Shown here in pieces: positions 18,901-22,702 of a stretch of DNA of 22,702 bases; position 1 is the stretch's first letter, and each line of letters starts with the position of its first letter. A model generated the notes under the pieces. It worked only from the letters and a program-made list of their open reading frames with translations. It ran no database searches and was not told the origin of the DNA. The stretch comes from Phoronis australis (Eukaryota; Phoronida; Phoronidae). A program made the translations under genes and the position numbers. The stretch spans positions 729,761 to 752,462 of the forward strand of contig NMRA01000151.1 of NCBI GenBank assembly GCA_002633005.1, in the 5' to 3' direction.

Positions 18901-20969
18901 CCGAAAAAAGACTTCAAGCCATGAACAAGACACATACTGTGTATGAATTTGATGTCAATCGGATAAAAAATGTGAAAGACGAACAACAATGCAGCGCCAG
19001 TAAACATCGAATACCTCAAGAATGGTAAGTCGGAATGATAAACAAATGTCATAAATAGCAAGTAAATAGCACTCGGCGAGACTTATCCACGAGTTAAATT
19101 TCAGAAAAATCTGTCCTAATGCCCACAATTCACATGAATTACGCAAATTTATGATGTAATGACCAGTAAACTGATTCTGTTAAATTCATAGACCACAAAA
19201 ACAATGGGGCAAATATCAAAATTATCAACCTGTGGTGTCTGATACCACAGATACAAGCACATGACGAATTCTCAAGAATGGCTGCCTTAATTTGCAAATA
19301 ATTTATTCATGTACTCGATGCACAACCAAAGTAGCTCCATTCAATTCACAGGCAAAAAACATGGATGAAAGCATCAAAATGATCTGCCCGGAGTGCTCGG
19401 TAACAGAGTTATGAACAAAAACAGAATTTCACATAATGCTGGCCTTACTTTGCATATATTTAAAAAAATGCTCATGGCTGTCGAAAATACAAACCTGCTA
19501 AAAGGCTTCAGGTGGGCAACCTAGACATAAAACAACCAAAAATCTCATACTATCAACTCATGTCTGGCTACAGGACTAACAGTGCAAAAGGCGGCTTGAA
19601 GTATATTTAGGCTTTAAGTAAGTTTATAGCAGTGTCAACAAGGCCATTTTAAAAGCTTGAGAACGTGACCAGCTAGTCCAACCAAGCAAGAAAGGAAGGC
19701 CAAACTCTTCATGCCCTTTTACCTGCCTAAGAGTATGGTTATAACTTCACTGGCCTTCTAGCCATAAGTGTGACCCTACTTGACCCCTGTTCACGCTCAC
19801 CTTTGTAGGTAGCGTGCGTATTCAGTCTGTCATTCATGCATTGGTAGAAGTCTTGCACCAGCTCAGATTGCTCCTCCACAGGAAGCTCACCACTTTGTTG
19901 CACCTTATCAATGAAGTTACGCAAATTACGCGAAATGTCCAGCGCCACCTGCTTGTTGAGTCCGCGGAGAAACTCCGAGAACTCTTGCCCATGGAGATGG
20001 TTCTCAGCCACGGGCTTACCTTGCTCATCTGGTCAGAAGCAGGAGAATGGTAGGGGTTAGTCTAAACAGTTTACTTTTTGTGTTTTCTCAGTAAGCAAAC
20101 ACACGATTACAAGCAACTCTAGCTGATTTTGGAGTAATTCAAATGAAGGACATGATCATGGATTTTATGATGCGTATAAAGCTTATCTCAATCATTTCCA
20201 TCCTTCCTCACACAAAACAATTTTTCAAAAAAGATGATTAATATCTACACAAAAACTCCTTGAATGTCAGATGCAAAATTTTGGCTACCTTTGTAATTAC
20301 TAATAATTAGTTTTCTTTCAGTTTCCTTTTTACTATTGTCATAGCACATACAAAACTAGAAAACTTTGTTGAAACTTCAACAGCTTGTTTCAAAAACTAC
20401 AATGAGCAGCCCTAGTCTTGATAAGACTGTAACGCAGATGGTAAATATCTGATGTAACCCTATGTTACTGCGGCGTCACATAAAGTTCGAGCCACTACGC
20501 GGTTTTACAAAACCTGATATTATTTGAAGGAATGCTGCGGAAAGCCAAAGCGTAAAAAATTCCAGGACATATATTTTCTATGCAAGGTTTAAAAACAGAG
20601 TTCAAAATATTATTTTCACTCTGACAGGCTTAAAACAACTCGAGACTACAATTTATCACGTCAGGACTCATAATTTATCGCGAGGACAGAAAATTTAATG
20701 TCAGGGCCAAAATTTAACACGCCCGGACTGAAAATTTAACATGTCGTCAGGACCAAAAATTTTAAGCCAGGAGACCACCCAAACTGATGACGTCTGTACT
20801 ACAAGTAGGTTCACAAGAGCTAAGTGTCATTGTCCAATTAGACATAGCAGACCCACCTTTCTTTTTAAACACTGCCTTGAGCGTGCTGCTTCTCTTCTCC
20901 GAGTGTTGGCGCTTTTTCTCCTCAAACTTACTGAATGATGGTGGCTGCTCTGGGCTTGTCACAGGCTTC
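15546..20969 (-). CDS. RABGEF1: RABGEF1 / Rabex-5, Rab5 guanine nucleotide exchange factor (C-terminal 402 residues)
   Basis: Rabex-5 activates Rab5-family GTPases on early endosomes by catalysing GDP/GTP exchange, normally in complex with Rabaptin-5. Five exons join in phase: 20969-20857, 20028-19801, 18527-18300, 17472-17216, 15929-15546. In order they encode a linker with [17 protein letters not shown], a helical bundle ([18 protein letters not shown]), and the whole VPS9 domain. The VPS9 domain holds [51 protein letters not shown] and GYFFTNL. A coiled-coil tail ending LEPQPCSG follows. The catalytic set known from human Rabex-5 (Asp313, Pro317, Tyr354, Thr357) is present as ADDFLP and GYFFTNL. 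Human Rabex-5 has 491 residues; the missing part is the N-terminal A20 zinc finger and ubiquitin-binding helix, presumably to the right. Identity is very secure. Confidence 0.95.
15930..17215 (-). other. RABGEF1 intron, 1.3 kb
   Basis: Bounded by GTTTGT and TTTTCTAG. No other feature recognised; open frames inside are short and lack similarity. Confidence 0.7.
17216..17472 (-). CDS. RABGEF1: RABGEF1 exon with VPS9 catalytic core
   Basis: Acceptor TATTTCAG ends at 17473; donor GTTTGT starts at 17215, phase 0. It carries the catalytic heart of VPS9: [15 protein letters not shown] (Asp and Pro equivalent to human 313 and 317) and GYFFTNL (Tyr and Thr equivalent to human 354 and 357). One difference is Ala where human has Asp352, two residues before the Tyr. 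Spliced to the previous exon it restores [12 protein letters not shown], as in human. Confidence 0.94.
17473..18299 (-). other. RABGEF1 intron, 0.8 kb
   Basis: Bounded by GTAGGT and TTTCAG. It contains a short TTGA tandem run near 17675-17692 that may mark a decayed retroelement end. Confidence 0.7.
17555..17692 (+). mobile_element. possible non-LTR retroelement or SINE 3' end
   Basis: A compact non-coding stretch ends in about four copies of TTGA. Short tandem-repeat tails of this type are typical of some LINE and SINE families. No body of an element is identified, so this is only a suggestion. Confidence 0.25.
18300..18527 (-). CDS. RABGEF1: RABGEF1 exon, N-terminal part of VPS9 domain
   Basis: Acceptor CATTCTTCTGCAG ends at 18528; donor GTAGGT starts at 18299; phase 1 on both sides. 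It encodes [22 protein letters not shown], then [16 protein letters not shown] and KIRSLHWI, the conserved first helices of the VPS9 domain. Compared with human, MTRLYKYVFCP and DDEKKDL are matched closely. Confidence 0.93.
18528..19800 (-). other. RABGEF1 intron, 1.3 kb, with diverged direct repeats
   Basis: Bounded by GTGAGC and TGCAG. Most of its middle is a pair of diverged direct repeats (see the repeat entry). No coding signal is seen. Confidence 0.65.
18774..19320. repeat. two diverged direct repeats of about 280 bp
   Basis: Sequence at 18774-18838 (ATAGCAC..ATCCAC..AAATTTCATAAAAA) is repeated with changes at 19053-19119. A second anchor, CTCAAGAATGG, occurs near 19015 and again near 19271. 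Two tandem copies of an ancient unit fit best; the middle parts are poorly conserved. Confidence 0.45.
19801..20028 (-). CDS. RABGEF1: RABGEF1 exon, helical bundle before VPS9
   Basis: Acceptor CTTCTGACCAG ends at 20029; donor GTGAGC starts at 19800; phase 1 on both sides. It encodes [21 protein letters not shown], then a helical segment and [15 protein letters not shown], matching the human SIEEQSECAQDFYH segment. It ends THATYK. It happens to be 228 bases long, like the next exon. Confidence 0.92.
20029..20856 (-). other. RABGEF1 intron, 0.8 kb
   Basis: Bounded by GTGGGT and GACCAG. It contains a degenerate 21-bp tandem repeat close to its 5' splice site. Nothing else is recognised. Confidence 0.65.
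20641..20771. repeat. degenerate 21-bp tandem repeat, about six units
   Basis: Six successive units share the pattern CAGGAC, a few bases, AAAATTTAA, then a short CACG/CATGT-like end. Spacing is about 19-25 bases. The array ends about 85 bases from the RABGEF1 donor at 20856. Confidence 0.7.
20857..20969 (-). CDS. RABGEF1: RABGEF1 exon, linker (first visible exon)
   Basis: Acceptor TGTGTTAACAG ends at 20970; donor GTGGGT starts at 20856. The exon enters with one base that completes a codon begun outside. It encodes [19 protein letters not shown], then a basic stretch [26 protein letters not shown] is identical in human Rabex-5 just after the ubiquitin-binding helix, so at least one more 5' exon must exist. 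Confidence 0.9.
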
Positions 20970-22702
20970 CTGTTAACACACAATTAGATCACTTCAAGTA
21001 AGATCACAATCACACATAATCCAGTTGTGTGGATCTGAAACATTATTTGATAAAGAAGATATTACATGTCTAAATTGATCCAGTTTCAGCCGATATTACC
21101 GCTTTGCATTAAACAACAGGACCCACAAAGTGTCAGCAGTGCAGAGGGCATCATACGCCTGCTCATGTAATGTCATGCTGGAAAGTTGCTATCGAGGAAG
21201 ACATGTACACGGATGTGGAGCGACGCAGAGACAAGGCTTGGAGAAAATGACTTTTTCTACTGGAGCACATTGCACAATCGTGGCAGCTGTTTGTAGATTG
21301 GGTGAAAAAGTAGAGAAAGCACAGTAATGGCTGCCGTACAGACGATCAGAACCAGCTTCGTAGTTGGTTCTTCCATAAGTAGTGATCGGCTAACACTGTG
21401 GGCCTGCCAGTGCACCTTGCTATGGATTAAGGATGAAACTCTCACACAGATGCTAGATATACGTCCGAAGATGTTGACAGGACCTCATGAGCTAGAAGCC
21501 AACAATAGCTCTGATGAGATGGAACTATCAAGATACTCCAGTGTTGGTGTGCAACACTAGAGGTAGAGTTTGATATCCAGCAGCTTACATTGTAAGTTTA
21601 TAATCAGCATTTGCAAAGGACTGAATCGAAAGCAAAAATTATCATACATACATTCTAATGAACCAAGATACTTAATACAAACTTTCTCAAGACATAATGA
21701 AAAGACTGCCAAGTTTGTGGGTTTATAAAGGATTCAAAAGCTCAATTAACATTTGATTGGTTGAATGTGACTGAAGAAAACTCAGCAATTGGCTGTAAGA
21801 ATGCTGTAGTATCTATGTGATTGGTTGAATAACTTGAGCTGTGATTAGACAATTGATTATGCTTGACTCTATTGTTGACTATGAAGGGAATATTGAAGAT
21901 ATCATTTTGCTCCAGAACTGTCACTGAAGGTGCAAATTCTTCTGTGATATTACTAGTAGTAGTCACATGGATTAGTTCATTGCAAGTGCAGGGGTGATTA
22001 CACAGCACTGAGCAAAACAGAAAGTCAGGGGAGCCTTTGCTTCAGCACTTGATACTGCCAGGTTTGCCCTCACTTTACAAAATTCCACAATCAAAAGGCA
22101 CTTTTTCCTTCAGGTGAGTTAGGAACCCTTTGATTTCACTGACTAAAATGGGATGCATAGAACTTAATGGGAGTGATAGCGCACAGTACTTGAGTAGACT
22201 GACCCACCATATATGCAGCATAGTTAAGATGCAAACATTAAATAATGAGCTGAACACGTGCTGCTTATGTAGATTTTTTCACCATTTGAATTTGGGGGTG
22301 GGTAACAATTTGAACTGTGATTCCTATAAGTGAAAATCTGGAAATTTCATTTACGTCACTTTCTACTGTTCCATGGAAAGTCAATATACATCATGGGAAC
22401 AGTAACTAACACAGAAAAATGGAATATTTCTATGATAACCAAAGATCTGCATTTTACGAAAAATGTTACATCTAAAACAGTTGCTCTCACCACTTTGAGC
22501 AAAAGTTCGTAACTGAACTTGAAGAACTACATAGCCTGTATTCATAAAGATTATGAACAGTCTCGTTACTGGTTAGTTTCTTACAAAATAAGACAGCATT
22601 GATCAGTGATCATTTGCATTAACTAAGGAGAGCAGAGTACTGGAGGGCACGCCCGACTTGTGTAGATCGTCAATACAAGAAACCAGGGGACTTCATGACT
22701 GA
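20970..22702. other. probable RABGEF1 upstream intron; no exon recognised
   Basis: The exon at 20969 needs an upstream partner, but no A20 zinc-finger pattern (C..GC..YG..CS.CW) or ubiquitin-binding helix is found on the minus strand here. A GC-richer block at about 21125-21560 has broken open frames on both strands and remains unexplained. The rest is AT-rich without visible features. Confidence 0.45.

Noticed and set aside
19834-20053. Open frames overlapping the RABGEF1 helical-bundle exon on both strands
   Set aside because: Shadows of the real frame, which matches Rabex-5 and has proper splice sites.
1-22702. CRISPR arrays, bacterial operons, phage or plasmid functions
   Set aside because: Gene structure is clearly spliced and animal-like; no regularly spaced direct repeats with unique spacers were seen.

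Overview
This is a eukaryotic, animal-type window. It is AT-rich and intron-rich, with GT..AG introns, microsatellites and decayed transposon debris, and it shows no operons or bacterial-style gene packing. The one gene that can be named, RABGEF1 (Rabex-5), is an animal endosomal GEF. The sequence fits an invertebrate, probably marine (a cnidarian such as a coral is a reasonable guess), but this is inference from gene style and repeats, not a firm placement.

Left half (about 1.86-11.48 kb, minus strand): a multi-exon gene for a secreted protein that I do not recognise. Four exons join in phase: 11481-11287, 9211-8961, 3832-3448 and 2120-1862. They encode a signal peptide and about 363 residues, with only four cysteines in the mature part and a furin-like RVRR site. 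The last visible exon has a perfect GTAAGT donor, so the gene probably runs off the left edge. Its introns hold a 240-bp ATT/ATC microsatellite, a CA repeat, an AAT repeat, a LINE reverse-transcriptase relic (10570-10157) and degenerate minisatellites.

Middle (11.48-15.0 kb): intergenic sequence with a perfect 16-bp inverted repeat and one small unexplained open frame.

Right half (15.0-20.97 kb, minus strand): the C-terminal 402 residues of RABGEF1 in five exons (20969-20857, 20028-19801, 18527-18300, 17472-17216, 15929-15546). They cover the helical bundle, the complete VPS9 Rab5-GEF domain with its catalytic residues, and the C-terminal coiled coil and tail. The N-terminal A20 zinc finger and ubiquitin-binding helix are not visible and should lie to the right of the window. 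Introns carry a 21-bp tandem repeat, diverged direct repeats of about 280 bp and a possible retroelement tail.

The two genes lie head-to-tail on the same strand, and nothing suggests a functional link between them. The most novel item is the secreted-protein gene. Its layout (two Cys and Trp in the first domain, a basic cleavage site, then a CxxC-led domain) loosely recalls fungal secreted DUF7029/DUF7223 proteins, which needs a profile search to settle.
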